DNA of 59,116 bases from Thecamonas trahens ATCC 50062 (Eukaryota > Apusozoa > Apusomonadida > Apusomonadidae), in NCBI RefSeq assembly GCF_000142905.1, contig NW_013657636.1:1-59116 (forward strand), given 5' to 3'. This document shows positions 12,137 through 23,800 of this stretch, piece after piece. A program made the translations under genes and the position numbers. Position 1 is the stretch's first letter. Every line of letters starts with the position of its first letter. The notes beneath the pieces are model-generated. The model did not search any database and was not told where the DNA came from. It saw only the letters and a program-made list of their open reading frames with translations.

Positions 12137-13300
12137 TCTCTCCTTGTCTGCGGTGTCTGGCGCTTGCCCGGCTCCGCAGAGCGTCAGAAATCGTTCGAAA
12201 AGTGGAATTTTGGGGAAAGGGGGGGGTGCCAAAAATTTTGGTCACTCTCCCCCCATCCCCCAGCCTCCAAAATCACATCCACCTCACGCACTGCTTCTTA
12301 CGACTCAAGTCAAGTACTCTTTCGACAAGAAACAAACGACGCACATCTCTGCACCCCGCTCCTCCCTGCTGGCTCTCTCTCAACCACAGTTCGTTTCAGC
12401 CCCGGTCTTCTTCAAGCGCATCACAGAGCCCGCCGGAGCTTCCTCCGACGCCCCCTGCCCAACGCCCCGGGTCTCCCGGCCTCGCCCAGCACCAGCTTGA
12501 CCTGGCCACTCCGCTCAACCGGCTCCTTCCTCCACTTGCCCTGTCCTAGCTCGCAAGAGCCATCAGTGCAACTCAACAAGCCCACTCTCCCGCCATGCCG
12601 CGCCGTCTTGCTTGCCAAGTCGCCGCGGTCTCTAGCTGGTATCATGCGCTGCCGCTGTTAGCTTCAGCCTGCGCCCGCGCCCTGGCCGTAGAGCCAGAGC
12701 CCGGACCCACGCCAGTGCTCGTGAGGGGTTGCCCGCCTCTGTGCCGGGGAGAAGTTGACTGTTTTCACACATTGTGATAGCAGTTCTCTCCCCACCACGA
12801 GTTTGGCCACAGAAATTGACAAACCACTTGGTTTGTGGTGGCTGTGAGGATGCATATTGTGGGTGGTGGTGATGGGGTGGTGGGGTGGCGCACTTGGTCG
12901 GAATTGGTTGGTCGGGGTCTGGGGGGTGATTATGGTTATTGCACCACACCCGTCCAGCCTCGACACGCTTGCCATCACTCGCCAGCCGTCGCGAAGCCGA
13001 CCACCACCATCATCATCACCATACACATCCCCCCCACACACACACACATGCGCATGCATCCACATCCACTTGCTCGCCATGGCCACATCCCACCAACCCC
13101 AGCCAGCCAGCCGTTGATCACAAATTCTCACCTGATCACAAAACCTCACCACCCACCCCCCCGCCATCAAACATCACACACCACCCATCCCAGTCCCAGC
13201 CCAAACACCCACATGCACTGGCCGTCGTCCGCGACCTACCTGCCATCCACACATTGCCAGATGGCGCTGCCTGCTCCCTCCAGCTGCTGAAGATGAGACC
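12137..13300 (-). other. 5' external transcribed spacer and promoter side of rDNA
   Basis: Non-coding region upstream of 18S. The first ~600 nt resemble ETS (G-run near 12220, C/T-rich tracts). Positions 12830-12930 are GGTGG-rich and 12990-13060 are CCA/CA-rich. The Pol I start site must lie in here, but I cannot place it without a second unit for comparison. No tRNA, 5S or coding signal seen. Confidence 0.6.
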
Positions 13301-13789
13301 CAGACACATGCACCGAGCACAACTATGCCTCGCACATCCGCCACACAACCGTCATCGCTCTCCCGCAACCAGCACGCCCGACCATCCATCCCATCAACCC
13401 CATCAACCCCATCACCTGCTGCTGCTCAACCATCCATGCCCACCCGCGCCGTCCTCTGCAATCCAATCACCCCTCATCGCACATCAACACTCTGTCCTCC
13501 TTTATCCCGATCTCCCCCACACCTTCCCACCGCCTCAGCCAGTCCTCCGGATCGTCCTCGATCAAGCGAGGTCAGCCGGCCAGCTCTTCTTTGCTGGGCG
13601 TCGTGCTACCTCCACCTGACAGCGACGTACCTTGCCAACCCCACCCATGTCCCTCGCCCGTTGTCCTCGTCGCCGCCACCCGCGCACGCACCCTGACTCA
13701 CGCCCCGCGGCCGCAATCTGATCTCTACCATCGAGGTGTTGCGCATGCCGACTGCCACGGATCGCACCCTCGCTCGCAGCCGAGTGCTG

Positions 13790-14879
13790 CTGACACCAGC
13801 CCCATCGTCCTCCTCGCCGACGTTACCGCTGGCATGACGACTGCCACGCCGTTCATGGGCTGGGCAAACAACAAGCCGACCACGCTCCGTCCACCGCAGC
13901 CGCCGGCAGCCTGGGCACCACCGCCCTGGCGGTCGATGCAACGTCGTCGTTCTTCCTCGATAACGCGCTGCGGTTCCAGCTCGCCATCAAGCTAACAGCG
14001 GAAGCAACAAAGCCCTGCCCTGCTCCGCCCAGACGAACAGGACATCCGGTTGCTCGACGACAGCGAGCACATGCCATCACCCCTGCCCAGACTCGTCGTC
14101 GCCAGATCGCGGCACAGCCCTTTCCTCGCGCACCTGCTCCAAGGCTACCCTTGACTTACCTCGCGCACGCCCTACCATCACCCAACCGGAACTCCCGGCA
14201 TCGCAGCACGCCCACTCTCTGCTTGGCGTTGCTCAGTCCCATGTGGCCCCAACCGCTGCATCGCCTGACCCGCTGCAACGCGCTCTCCCTGGACGCGCTC
14301 AACACGCTTGTCACCAGCGGCGTGCGCCTCTACGATCTCGATGATGACAACAAGCACTCGCCCACATCCCCTGTGCCGGTTTTTGTCGGCCTCATGATCG
14401 ACTGACGGCGCCACCAAGCTCACCAACGGCATCAACAATGCCACTCACGCCCTCTTTGTCGCCCTCCGCGTCTTGCCAACCATTCCGAACTCGGCTAACA
14501 TCGTCTGCGAGTTTGTCACCCGCCGGTGTAGACGCCAACGCTGTTGAGCCCATGTTCAATATGCCCGTCATTCATGTCGCTCTCATCGAGGCAATCGCCA
14601 CCTTGCGCAACGAGGCGGAAAGCGAGAACAGCAAGGCCATGAATAAAGTCTACGATCTCATCGGTAATGGTACTGCTTCTGAGCCAGTGGCCTCCTACCT
14701 TCGTCAGACCATCGCTACCGGCGGCGACATCACTCGCGTGGGCGAGCTCAAGGCCAAGCTCGCCGACATCGAGGACCACGTCACTCGCCACGGGCAACAT
14801 CGCCGCCCTCCAGGCCGACCGCGCTCACATCCTCCAGCACGTCGACAAGGCCATCGCTATCTTCCAAGCACGCCGCTAG
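13790..14879 (+). pseudogene. Frame-broken degenerate gene of unknown function
   Basis: A run of coding-like segments with the strong C-ending codon bias of neighbouring genes occurs in shifting frames: VLLADVTAGM near 13810, LRFQLAIKLT near 13970, RPDEQDIRLLDDSEHM near 14026, LDALNTLVTSGVRLYDLDDD near 14302, GATKLTNGINNATHALFVAL near 14407, ALIEAIATLRNEAESE near 14580, and IAALQADRAHILQHVDKAIA near 14810, ending at a TAG (14877-14879). The frame changes at least six times within 1.1 kb and no GT-AG intron explains the joins I inspected. A decayed gene or a poor-quality assembly stretch next to rDNA are both possible. The intended protein is helical and I do not recognise it. The Ser/Pro/Thr-rich ORF from 13325 may be its N-terminus. 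Confidence 0.45.
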
Positions 14880-14942
14880 TCCTATGGCGCAAAGCTCTCC
14901 TCGCGGTGTGCGGCAGCGGTCTCGTCGAGGCCTCGAGCGCGT

Positions 14943-16436
14943 TCACTTCGGACATGCTGGCCCTACACGCTCCTCCGTCATTCTTATGCGCCAGTACCGC
15001 GCAACCACCTCCGGCTGGACGCGAGCATCTGCACAGAGAACCGAAACGACGTTGGTGAATTCGTTCTCCGATGCCTGCCTGACGGCCTCGTAGTTGTTGG
15101 CCGTCGGATCGACACACGCCTGGCCAAGCAAGATCTTGACCACCTCGACGTGCCCAGCACGCGATGCCCAGCAAAGCGCATAGTTGTTCTCTGCTGCAGC
15201 GTTGATCCGTCTGTCAGCCAGCAATTGTGAAACAACCTGTGTGTGTCCATACCGCGCTGCGAATCGGAGCCCGTAGTTGTCCTTGTCAGTGGGGTCGACT
15301 CGCCGGTCGCCGAGTAGCAGTGACACCACGTCGGCCCACCCACGATCGCATGCTGCACGAAATGCGTAGTTGTCGGCCGCGGCAGGATCAACTCGGTCGT
15401 CGGCGAGAAGGAGCTCGACCACGCGTGTGTGGCCCTTGTCGCATGCCGACTGGATCGCCTGGTTTCCGTAGCTGCCAGGATCTACCCGGTCATCAGCGAG
15501 GAGTGTCATCACAATGTCGTCATATCCGTTGCGGCTTGCCCAGCGAATGGCATGGTTGTGGCTGACTGACGGATCGACCCGTGCGTCGCCCGCAAGCAGT
15601 GCCACCACGTCGCGGTGACTCCCCTTGATCGCCACCCTCAGTGCTTCGTTGTTACCGGCAGACGGGTCAACTCGCCGATCCTTGAGCAAGAGAGCCAGCA
15701 CCGCAGTCTGCCCATGCGCTGCGGCGTACCTGAATGCAGCGTTGTCGTATGCAGACAGGTTGATCCGCCTGTCATTGAGGAGCACCCTCACCGCCGCGTC
15801 GTGTCCGTACGCACATGCCCATGCTAGAGCACACTGGCCTTCCTGGACAACGTCTGTGCCATCATCAATCCGCAGCAGCTGGCTAATCAGCCGGACGAAG
15901 CCTTTCGCCGCAGCAGCACAAAGCACGCCTGCACGGCTCACTCCACTTATCACCGCAAGCAGCTCACTTGCCAGCCCCACAAGCTGCTCGCCGCCGCACA
16001 CAATCACCGCTACCGCGCCAATTTTCAGAGGACCGCCGACCCACTGCATCTCCAGCAGCTGCGCGCCATCCGGCACCGTGATCATCGCGCCCGTTGCGGC
16101 CATCGCAGAGACCAGACTCAGCCAGTCCTCGTCCCGCTCCCGTGCCGCGACGACAACCGCCATCCGCGACGTGACGCCGCCATCGCCGACAAAGCTGGCC
16201 TGTTCGCGTGCCGGTACCTGTGCAAGCGCTACCAGTGCCCCCTTCCAAAGACGCTTCTCCACGCAAGCATCAAATCCGAGCAATGCCTGAGCCAGCTTCT
16301 TTCCGTGTGCCGAGCCCAGCAGCCCCGTTTGCAACCGCTTGCACGTCCCTGCCAACCGCACAACATCGGCCGCCGACAGAACACGCAAACCGTAGCCAAT
16401 CAGATGGAGCAGCTCTGTGGGAAGACCAACGAGCAT
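14943..16436 (-). CDS. F-box-like / ankyrin-repeat protein
   Basis: 497 aa. Residues 1-45 (LPTELLHLIGYGLRVLSAAD...RLAGTCKRLQ) fit the F-box consensus. From about residue 180 to 480 there are roughly nine ankyrin-type repeats of about 35 aa, each with a conserved ADDRVDP-like turn, then AxxWAxRxGHxxVVxxLL helices. This is a common protist architecture: the F-box would bind a Skp1-cullin ubiquitin ligase and the ankyrins would choose the substrate; which substrate is unknown. Repeats are highly similar to one another, suggesting recent internal duplication. It is convergent with the degenerate gene ending at 14879. The start codon at 16436 opens directly on the F-box and is well supported. Confidence 0.85.
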   Translation of the reverse strand: MLVGLPTELLHLIGYGLRVLSAADVVRLAGTCKRLQTGLLGSAHGKKLAQALLGFDACVEKRLWKGALVALAQVPAREQASFVGDGGVTSRMAVVVAARERDEDWLSLVSAMAATGAMITVPDGAQLLEMQWVGGPLKIGAVAVIVCGGEQLVGLASELLAVISGVSRAGVLCAAAAKGFVRLISQLLRIDDGTDVVQEGQCALAWACAYGHDAAVRVLLNDRRINLSAYDNAAFRYAAAHGQTAVLALLLKDRRVDPSAGNNEALRVAIKGSHRDVVALLAGDARVDPSVSHNHAIRWASRNGYDDIVMTLLADDRVDPGSYGNQAIQSACDKGHTRVVELLLADDRVDPAAADNYAFRAACDRGWADVVSLLLGDRRVDPTDKDNYGLRFAARYGHTQVVSQLLADRRINAAAENNYALCWASRAGHVEVVKILLGQACVDPTANNYEAVRQASENEFTNVVSVLCADARVQPEVVARYWRIRMTEERVGPACPK

Positions 16437-16749
16437 GGTTGCGTCTTAGACAGGGGTGTGCTCTGATGCAATGCCTGCCTCCAAAGCGCACGCCTTGCAA
16501 AGAGGACTGTTGAGCCATCTCGCTCATGCTCAGCTGCCTGACGTGCGTATAGACACGCCACTCCCAAGCCCCGGCCTCATGGCCCGCATCCGCCCATCTA
16601 CCGCACGCACCGCACGCACCACTCGCACCACACAGCGCATCCCTCCTACACAACAGCCATACACATTCATGTATACATTGCACGTGCAGATACGAGATCG
16701 TATCCTTTGTTCATCCCAACCGTACGACTACAGCTCTGCTGCCCGTCGC
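16437..16749. other. Intergenic, nothing recognised
   Basis: Intergenic stretch between the F-box/ankyrin start and the DDX41 stop, with a few short ACGCACC-type repeats near 16600. No gene or RNA recognised. Confidence 0.6.
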
Positions 16750-18698
16750 TCAATAGTCGCCCACGCGATGCTCGTCGCCACGCCGCATCCGCGAGCGGGC
16801 GTTGGTTCGAGCCCGCTGTGTGACAAGTGGACAGTCGGCAATGCGGTGGCCGAGTCCGCCACACATGGGACAAGCCTCGGTGGCCGATGCCGACGCCGTT
16901 GCATCGCGGAGGAGGTACGGCGGAACGCGCTGCTTGGCCTCGATGAGCATGGCCCGCAAGTCTGAGAGCATGATCGGGTCGTCGCGAGGCGTGATGAGAA
17001 CCGACGCCACGCCCACGTTGCCGGCACGGCCTGTCCGTCCGAGCCGATGTGGGAGCATCTCAAACTCTTTAGGCAAGTCGACGCAGATGACGTGCGCAAT
17101 GTGCGGAAAGTCGATACCTTTGGCCGCCACGTCCGACGCGATGAGCACGTCGGCCTTGCCGTTCTTAAAGTCGTCCATCGCTTGCAGCCGTTCAGACTGT
17201 GAAAGCCCGCCGTGGATCGCTGTCGCCGCCACACCCTTGATCATCATGTACTCGAGGAGCGCATCGACAACAGACGACGACGATGAGAACACAATCACCG
17301 GTGGTTCCGTCTTGTCCAGAACCGAGTTGACCACGTACGACATCTTCTCCTCCTCCGTCGCCACGTACTCAACCTCAATAATAATGTCCAGCGACGCTGC
17401 TCCGGCTCGCCCCACAGTCACCACCACCGGCGAAACCAGCGCCGTCGCACCAAACTCCTTGATCGACTGCGCCATTGTTGCAGAGAACAGGACCGTTTGA
17501 CGCGGTGCCTTGCCGGTGAACGAGAGAATGTCGCGCATGTCCTCCTCAAACCCATCCGATATGAGCCGATCGGCCTCATCCAGACACATGTACCGCACAA
17601 GCCGCAGAGAAAACTGCTCCTTCTTGAGCATGTCCAGCAGACGCCCAGGCGTCGCCACAACAGCGTGCACGCCCTCGTCCACCATCTCCAACGCCGGCTT
17701 CACCGGCACGCCACCCATACACAGTGCCATCCGCAGCTTGGGCCCGCCATCCGCGTGCAGCGCTGCCGCCAGGTCGCACGCAATCTGGTGCGTCTGTCGC
17801 GCGAGCTCGCGCGACGGAGAGAGCACCACCCCCACAGGCCCCTCACCCGGCATCAGCGGCATCCGCAGCTCCTCCTCCAGTGCCACAAGCACGAGTGGAA
17901 GCGTGAAAACAAGCGTCTTGCCAGACCCAGTGTACGAGATCCCGATCATGTCGCGCCCAGAGAGAATCGTCGGCAGGCCCTGCATCTGGATAGGCGTCGG
18001 CTTGAGAATCGATTTGCCTACCAGATGCTTGACAATCGCCGGCGGAAGCTTCATCGCCTCAAACGTCGTCAGGCACTTTGGCACATCTTCACCTTTGATT
18101 TCGATGTTGTACTTGGTGCGCAGCGCCTCGTACACCTCCGGCCCGCGCTCCTGCGCCCACCGCGGCGGCCGCCACGTCGTCGGCAGCGGCTGCACCGTCC
18201 GCCCGCCCTCCGCCAGCTCAGCCGCAGACACAAGTGCCTTGGTCGATGCAAACGCCTCCACCAGCTTGCGCTCCTCCTCGGCCTCCAGCTCCTCCTTGGT
18301 CAGCTCCTTCAGCTTTCCCGCCCGCCGCAGATGAACTGTCTCCTCGAGCAACGAGAGCTGCTTCCCGCCCGCAGACAGCATGCCTCCGCTCCCACCACCG
18401 CCGCCGCCGCTCCCAACATCTGCCCCGGCATCCGCCACTCCCCTTCCTCCACTCTGTCTGCTGTCCCCATGCCCGCCCTTGGCACGCGACCGAAACTCGG
18501 CCAGAGACGACGACCCCGACCCCGACCCCGACTCCGTCCCTGCCGGCGGCGCTCCCGTCCCAGTCTCACCACCAGTCACTGCGTTGCCACCGCCATGTCT
18601 TCCCTTTCCGCTTTCGGTCACCCCCTCTCTCCCCGCCTCCTCCTCCTCATCCTCCTCCTCCTTGGCCTTGGTCTTGGCTCGCTTCCGCCGCTTGCCCA

Positions 18699-18731
<33 letters not shown>

Positions 18732-18888
18732 GCGAGCCCGAGCCCAGCCTCGAGCCCGACCGCCTCCGCTTGCGTTTGCGCTTGTGCCCATGCCCGCGTC
18801 CGTTGCCATGCCCTCTCCGACTGTGGCTGCTGTGCCCATGCCGACTGCTGCTGCCGCTGTGGCGGCTCTGCCGGCTGCTTGTGGGCAT
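16750..18888 (-). CDS. DDX41: DEAD-box RNA helicase DDX41 (Abstrakt)
   Basis: 712 aa. N-terminal ~190 residues are low complexity (RS/KR-rich, GS repeats, acidic run). The helicase core follows with F-motif/Q-motif (about 275-301), motif I TGSGKT (320-325), PSRELA (358-363), TPGRL (413-417), DEAD (437-440), SAT (469-471) and HRLGRTGR (614-621). The C-terminal CCHC zinc knuckle CPMCGGLGHRIADC (673-686) after the helicase core is diagnostic of DDX41, as is PSRELA instead of PTRELA. In animals DDX41 works in the spliceosome C complex and in nucleic-acid sensing; splicing is the likely ancestral role. All catalytic motifs are intact, and the long GS/KR N-terminus differs from the animal protein. 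Confidence 0.95.
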
Positions 18889-19014
18889 GGTCGCTGCTCT
18901 CGAGTGACGCGAAGGAGTTGGGTGTCACCACCCGTTCGCCCGGACTCGGACTCGCCTCCAGCCTCGTCCACCCGGTCGTACTCGCACATCGCCATGTCGC
19001 CACCATTTTAAAAA

Positions 19015-20739
19015 TCACAGCCGCAGAAACGAGAGCACTACCACAACCACAACCCAGATCGCAAGTCCGCTGCCTCCGACCATGTGTTGCATCTTGCGCT
19101 TGGTCGACAACCCGCGCCATGTCGCCAGCGGAACGCGCGACGTCTCCACTCGCGCAACGCGGACAATGTCGTCGGGATACGCCACCGCCGCGAGAAGAAA
19201 GCCGACCGCAGAGAGCGCGTAGCAAATGCACACAGCGGCGCCAATTATGTACTTGGCCGACGACGCGTGGTATCCAAGATCGTCGCCCTCGACCGCCGGT
19301 CGCGCCGCGTAGTGGTCGAGGAGGAGACCAACAAAAACCGGGCCAGCCCCGTCCACAAACGCGCAGCCGGCAAAGAAGAGCGCGAGCCCACCGCCACGTT
19401 GCGACGCCGGAAACAGTTGCTGCGCTGCCATAAACGCCGGCCCGAGCCAAACCTCAGCGGTCAAGTACGCCAGCGAGAGGGCAATAAAACCAAGCACAAT
19501 CCCGCCGCTCTCGCTACCCATGATGTCGCGCGAGAGCACAAGGATCGCCACACACGGGATCGAGAGCAACGGCCCACCGGCAGACACATACAGCGGCGCC
19601 CGGACAGACCGCTTAAGCGACGCAGATGTCAACCATCCACCGAGCAAAGCCGCGCTCGTTCCCACCACAAACACCACCACCCCGTACCCGACAGCCGTCG
19701 TTGACGAGTAGCTCGGATACGTCTTACGGAAGAACGACGGAATGAACGAGCCGAAAATAAGCCCGCCCATAATTCGCACTCCAGACGCCAGCACCAGCCG
19801 GACCATCGATGGCATCGCCGTCATGTGCACCAAAATCGCGCCATAGTTGCTCAGTGCTCGCACAACCCGCGCCCACGCGCCTGCCGGTCGAGCCACAGCC
19901 TCGATTCCCTCGCCGCCACCGCCGCCGCCGCCGCCAGCGCTGCTGCCCCCTGCTCCTGGCCCAAGCAGCGCACTGGCAGCCGACCTGCGTGCCACAACAC
20001 TCTCGCCGTCATCGTCACTCGACCGTGACCTCGGCGCGCTGTCCATCGCCACCTCGTCCCCGGCCACATCGGCCACTGTCTGCCCTCTTGCTTCGGGTCG
20101 CCGCTCGCGGACCGTGGTCGCCACCGCCAGCGCAATACCAATGCCGGCAAAGCCAAATGCCGCCACCGTCCAGCGCCAGCCAAACGACGAGTCGGCGAGC
20201 AGTGAGCCGAGCGCCGCCGTAATGCCGCCGCCCATGTACACCGACGTCGAGAAGACCGAGTTGGCCACCGATCGCTGACTGGCTGCAAAGTAGTCTGCGA
20301 TGAGCGCAAACGAGGCGGCATTGAAACCTGCCGAGCCCACGCCCTGCAGCATCCGCGCCAGGAGAAGGAGCGCAAACGATGGCGCCGCGCCCTGGGCCAC
20401 CGTCGCCACCGACCACAGACTGATCGACGCCACAATGACAACCTTCCGCGAATGCACATCCGACACGTATCCGATAGGAATGCCGGCGACAACAAAGACA
20501 AGCGAGAACGCGTAGCCCACAAGCAGTCCATATTGCGCATCACTAAAGCCCAGCGCTTCCTGTGCCTGATCCTTGACATACACCAGGATGAACTGGCAAG
20601 CAATGTACGACACGTGCGCCACCGTCAGCATGCCGAGCACATACCGCCCATACCACCCAGCCATACCGTTCTCAACACAACTGCCACACTCGACGCCACT
20701 GCCCTCCGCCTTCTTTCCGCCACCTGCCTGGGTGCCCAA
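19015..20739 (-). CDS. Major facilitator superfamily transporter (Spinster-like)
   Basis: 574 aa with about twelve hydrophobic segments in two halves. A motif-A-like loop (GIPIGYVSDVHSRKVV) follows TM2 near residues 85-105, and a glycine-rich cytosolic loop separates the halves (about 215-290). The SDxxSRK form of motif A and overall shape resemble the Spinster/sphingolipid-lysolipid transporter branch, but substrate cannot be read from sequence. It lies 126 bp upstream of the DDX41 start on the same strand and 102 bp downstream of the cyclase gene, in a compact minus-strand cluster with independent functions. Confidence 0.8.
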   Translation of the reverse strand: MGTQAGGGKKAEGSGVECGSCVENGMAGWYGRYVLGMLTVAHVSYIACQFILVYVKDQAQEALGFSDAQYGLLVGYAFSLVFVVAGIPIGYVSDVHSRKVVIVASISLWSVATVAQGAAPSFALLLLARMLQGVGSAGFNAASFALIADYFAASQRSVANSVFSTSVYMGGGITAALGSLLADSSFGWRWTVAAFGFAGIGIALAVATTVRERRPEARGQTVADVAGDEVAMDSAPRSRSSDDDGESVVARRSAASALLGPGAGGSSAGGGGGGGGEGIEAVARPAGAWARVVRALSNYGAILVHMTAMPSMVRLVLASGVRIMGGLIFGSFIPSFFRKTYPSYSSTTAVGYGVVVFVVGTSAALLGGWLTSASLKRSVRAPLYVSAGGPLLSIPCVAILVLSRDIMGSESGGIVLGFIALSLAYLTAEVWLGPAFMAAQQLFPASQRGGGLALFFAGCAFVDGAGPVFVGLLLDHYAARPAVEGDDLGYHASSAKYIIGAAVCICYALSAVGFLLAAVAYPDDIVRVARVETSRVPLATWRGLSTKRKMQHMVGGSGLAIWVVVVVVLSFLRL

Positions 20740-20841
20740 TTATGGAGAGTCACGTGTCTGCCCACAGCGCCCGCCTCTCTCTGCCACTGCGGCTTCGGCT
20801 ACCTGCCCGGACAAGCTCCCGTCCACGGTTGTTTTACCTGC

Positions 20842-23800
20842 TCACTCGATGTCGATCGACGAGTCGGATCCGCTCGAATCGACCGAGCACGAAACGTCAA
20901 AGTCGTCAGAGTCAAAGTCGTCCATGTCGAGGAAGCCTGGTCCTTGGATTGATGAAATGGATGAGGCGGGCGGTGAGTTGGGCGTTGACTTGTCCGACGA
21001 GATCGCGCCGCGCGTGACACGGACCGAGCCGTCCGACGAGCACGACTCGTCCTGGCTCCATCCATGCCCGTCGGACGAGCACGAACACGAGTCGGACCCG
21101 GTACCCGCACTTGTTGCAGCAGCTGGTGTCCTGAACACCAGGGACGAGTCTGACGCCATCGATCCGGGCTCGATGATAATCTGCGGTGAGTCCATCGCTC
21201 GCGCGTGAAACGAGGTGTCTGATCGCGTTGCCGACGAGCTCAACGACGCGCTTGATGACACGCTCGACGATGCGCTCGACGACGATGACGTCAGGCCCGA
21301 CTCGGAGCACGCCTTGGACATCGTGCCCTGATCCGGGCTTGATGGCTCCGTGTTCTCAAACTCGTTGCCGAGCGAGGCTACCATGTCCGACGCCATCTGC
21401 TCCGAAGTGGTGGCCGAGAGCCGCGAGTCGGGCATCGAGTTGAACGTTCCCGAGTATGGCTCAATCTGGACGTCGGGCATGTCGCCGACAGCTGCCACGT
21501 ACTTTCGCCGCTTCTTCCGCCGCCGCAGTTTGCGCCGCCGCCGCCTGTGTACCTTGTCGGCGGCTGCCTCTTTTCCCTCGTCCGAGTACTGGTAGTAGTC
21601 CGAGTACATGTCCGACGACGACAAGCTGCCGCCGCTCGGCCGCCCAGGCGAGGTTGATCCGACGCCCTCGATGGTAACCATGATGTTCGGCGTCGGCAGC
21701 TCAACTGACGATGTCATTGACGCCGACTTGGTCACCGACCTGGCGAGCGGATGCCGGTCGTCAGCAGTCGACGTCGACTGCTTTTTGACCCGAACCCGCC
21801 GTCGTCGCGGAATCGCTCCGGGCTCTGCCGCCGATGCCAGCAGTGGCGACGTCGTCAGCTCTGGCGCGATCTCGTTCGAGAACTGCCGTCCGATGGCTGG
21901 GATCGGCGTGACATGGTGCGGCCGCCGCCGCTTTCGGACCTCCCGTCCGCGCCCGCGCCCGCGGCCGTGCCCGACCTCGCTTTTGCCCTCGCCCTCGAGC
22001 CGCCTGCGCTCCCGCACGCGGATCCGCTTCCGCTCGCGCTCGCGCAGCGCCTTTTCGTCGACCCGATTTGCGTTGCGGGCCCGTGGACGTCCATCCTTGC
22101 GCTTTGGTGTCCGCGACACCTTTTGCGTCGCTTTGGGCCCTGCCTTGCCGCCGCCGGTGCGCCCTTCGCGCCCAAGGAACGGCTTCGTCCCGTCGTGGAT
22201 AGAGCCGGCTGATGTGCGCGATGAGGCCCGCGGACTGGGTTGTGGACTTGTCTGTGGTGACGCCCCTGCGCTTATTGATCGCGGTGTGTGGCCAAGTATC
22301 GGGGTGCTTGACCGCGGCGAGTGTGCTGGGTACTCGTTGATGGTCCGCGGCAATTGCATGGCAGAGCCGATCGAGAGCCGACGCTCACCGCGGCGCCGTC
22401 CCGGCCCGCTGCTCGTCGACATACGTCGCCCGCCCGGCGAGCCCGACGGCGAGCCCTTTGGGCTCCCACTGCGTATCCCAGACTCGCTCGCCCGCCGCGC
22501 CACCGTTCCCGAGTTGACGGCTTTGAGGTAGGCAACGTCGCGGAGGAGCTGGCGAACACGCTTCTTGAGCTTGTCGACCTGGCTGGTTTTGCGGGCAAGT
22601 GCGGCCTTGGATGCCTCGATCGCCTCTTCCTTGCTCTCCAGAAAGGTCTGCATCAGCTCCGAGGCAGCAGTGACTGACTTTTGCGAGACGCCCGAGGTGA
22701 AAACCGCCTGCGACTGTAACATGTGGACCCGCGAGAGGACCGCGCCCAGCTGCTCGCTCAGGTGATCCGACGTCGACATGGCCGGCACCACCTTGTCCGA
22801 GAGGCCCTTGACCGTCTTCTCCAGCTCGTGAAACTTGGCGACAAGCATGTCGAGCCTTGCCCGGCCTTGGTCGGCGCTAAGCTCGTCAAAGCCGCGGTCT
22901 GCGGCCTCGAGCTCTGACGCGAGCTGGGCAGCGTGTGCCTCGGACTCGTCGATGTTTTTGCCAATGTCGCGGAGCTCGTCCATGAGCGCCGCGTTCTCTT
23001 TCTCGAGCGCGCGCACCTCGTCGTCGAGGCTCGCCGCCGCATCTTTGATGGCACTCTGCTCGACTGCCGCGTCGCTGGTGCCCGCCTCGCCGCCTTCACC
23101 GGGTGCATCGGCCGCACCGGGCGGTTTGGGGGGCGCTTTTTTCTTGTTGTCAAGAAAGACCCGCTCCTTGAGCATCGGGTCGCGAATCTCATAACACTTC
23201 ATCGACTCGGCGATGCCCTTAAAGGTGAACTCGCCGAGATACTTGGCGTCCGGCGGCGCTGAGCCGCGCATGGTCGGCAGCAGGTCCTTGACGTGGTGGT
23301 AGAACGGCTCCGAGACAACAACCTGTCCGCCCTTGGCCACACCCTCGACTCGCGCAGCGCGGTTGACCATCGGGCCAAAGTAGTCCATGCGCCCGGTGAG
23401 CGGGTCCATGCGGAGCTCCGGCGTGCCGTAGTGGAGCGCCATGCGAACACGCAGTCCGCGCCAAATGATGTTGCCGAACCGGTCACGGACCTCCGAAGTG
23501 GTGGGTGAGTCGAGGATTGACGGCGGCCACTCGCATCGCATCAGCTCTTTCTGCAGCGTCAGCGCACACACAATAGCGTCGATGGGCGACTCAAAGGCAA
23601 CCATAAAGGCGTCACCCTCGGTCTTAACCTCGTACCCGCGCATCCGCGGAAGAAAAGCCCGGAACACGTTATTGTGGACGGTGAGCGCCTTGGCCATGGC
23701 CTCGGCGTCGCGCTCCCAGAGCGAAGTCGAGCCTTGGATGTCGGTAAACATGATGACTACCGGGTTGGGTCCCACAACCGCTGGATCCATCGAGTCCGCT

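Noticed and set aside
6061-12661. Many ORFs across the rDNA unit
   Set aside because: The region matches 18S, 5.8S and 28S rRNA throughout; none of these ORFs is plausible as a protein gene.
17497-19011. 504-aa plus-strand ORF opposite DDX41
   Set aside because: Antisense shadow of a clearly conserved gene; composition is Arg/Pro/His-rich with no motif.
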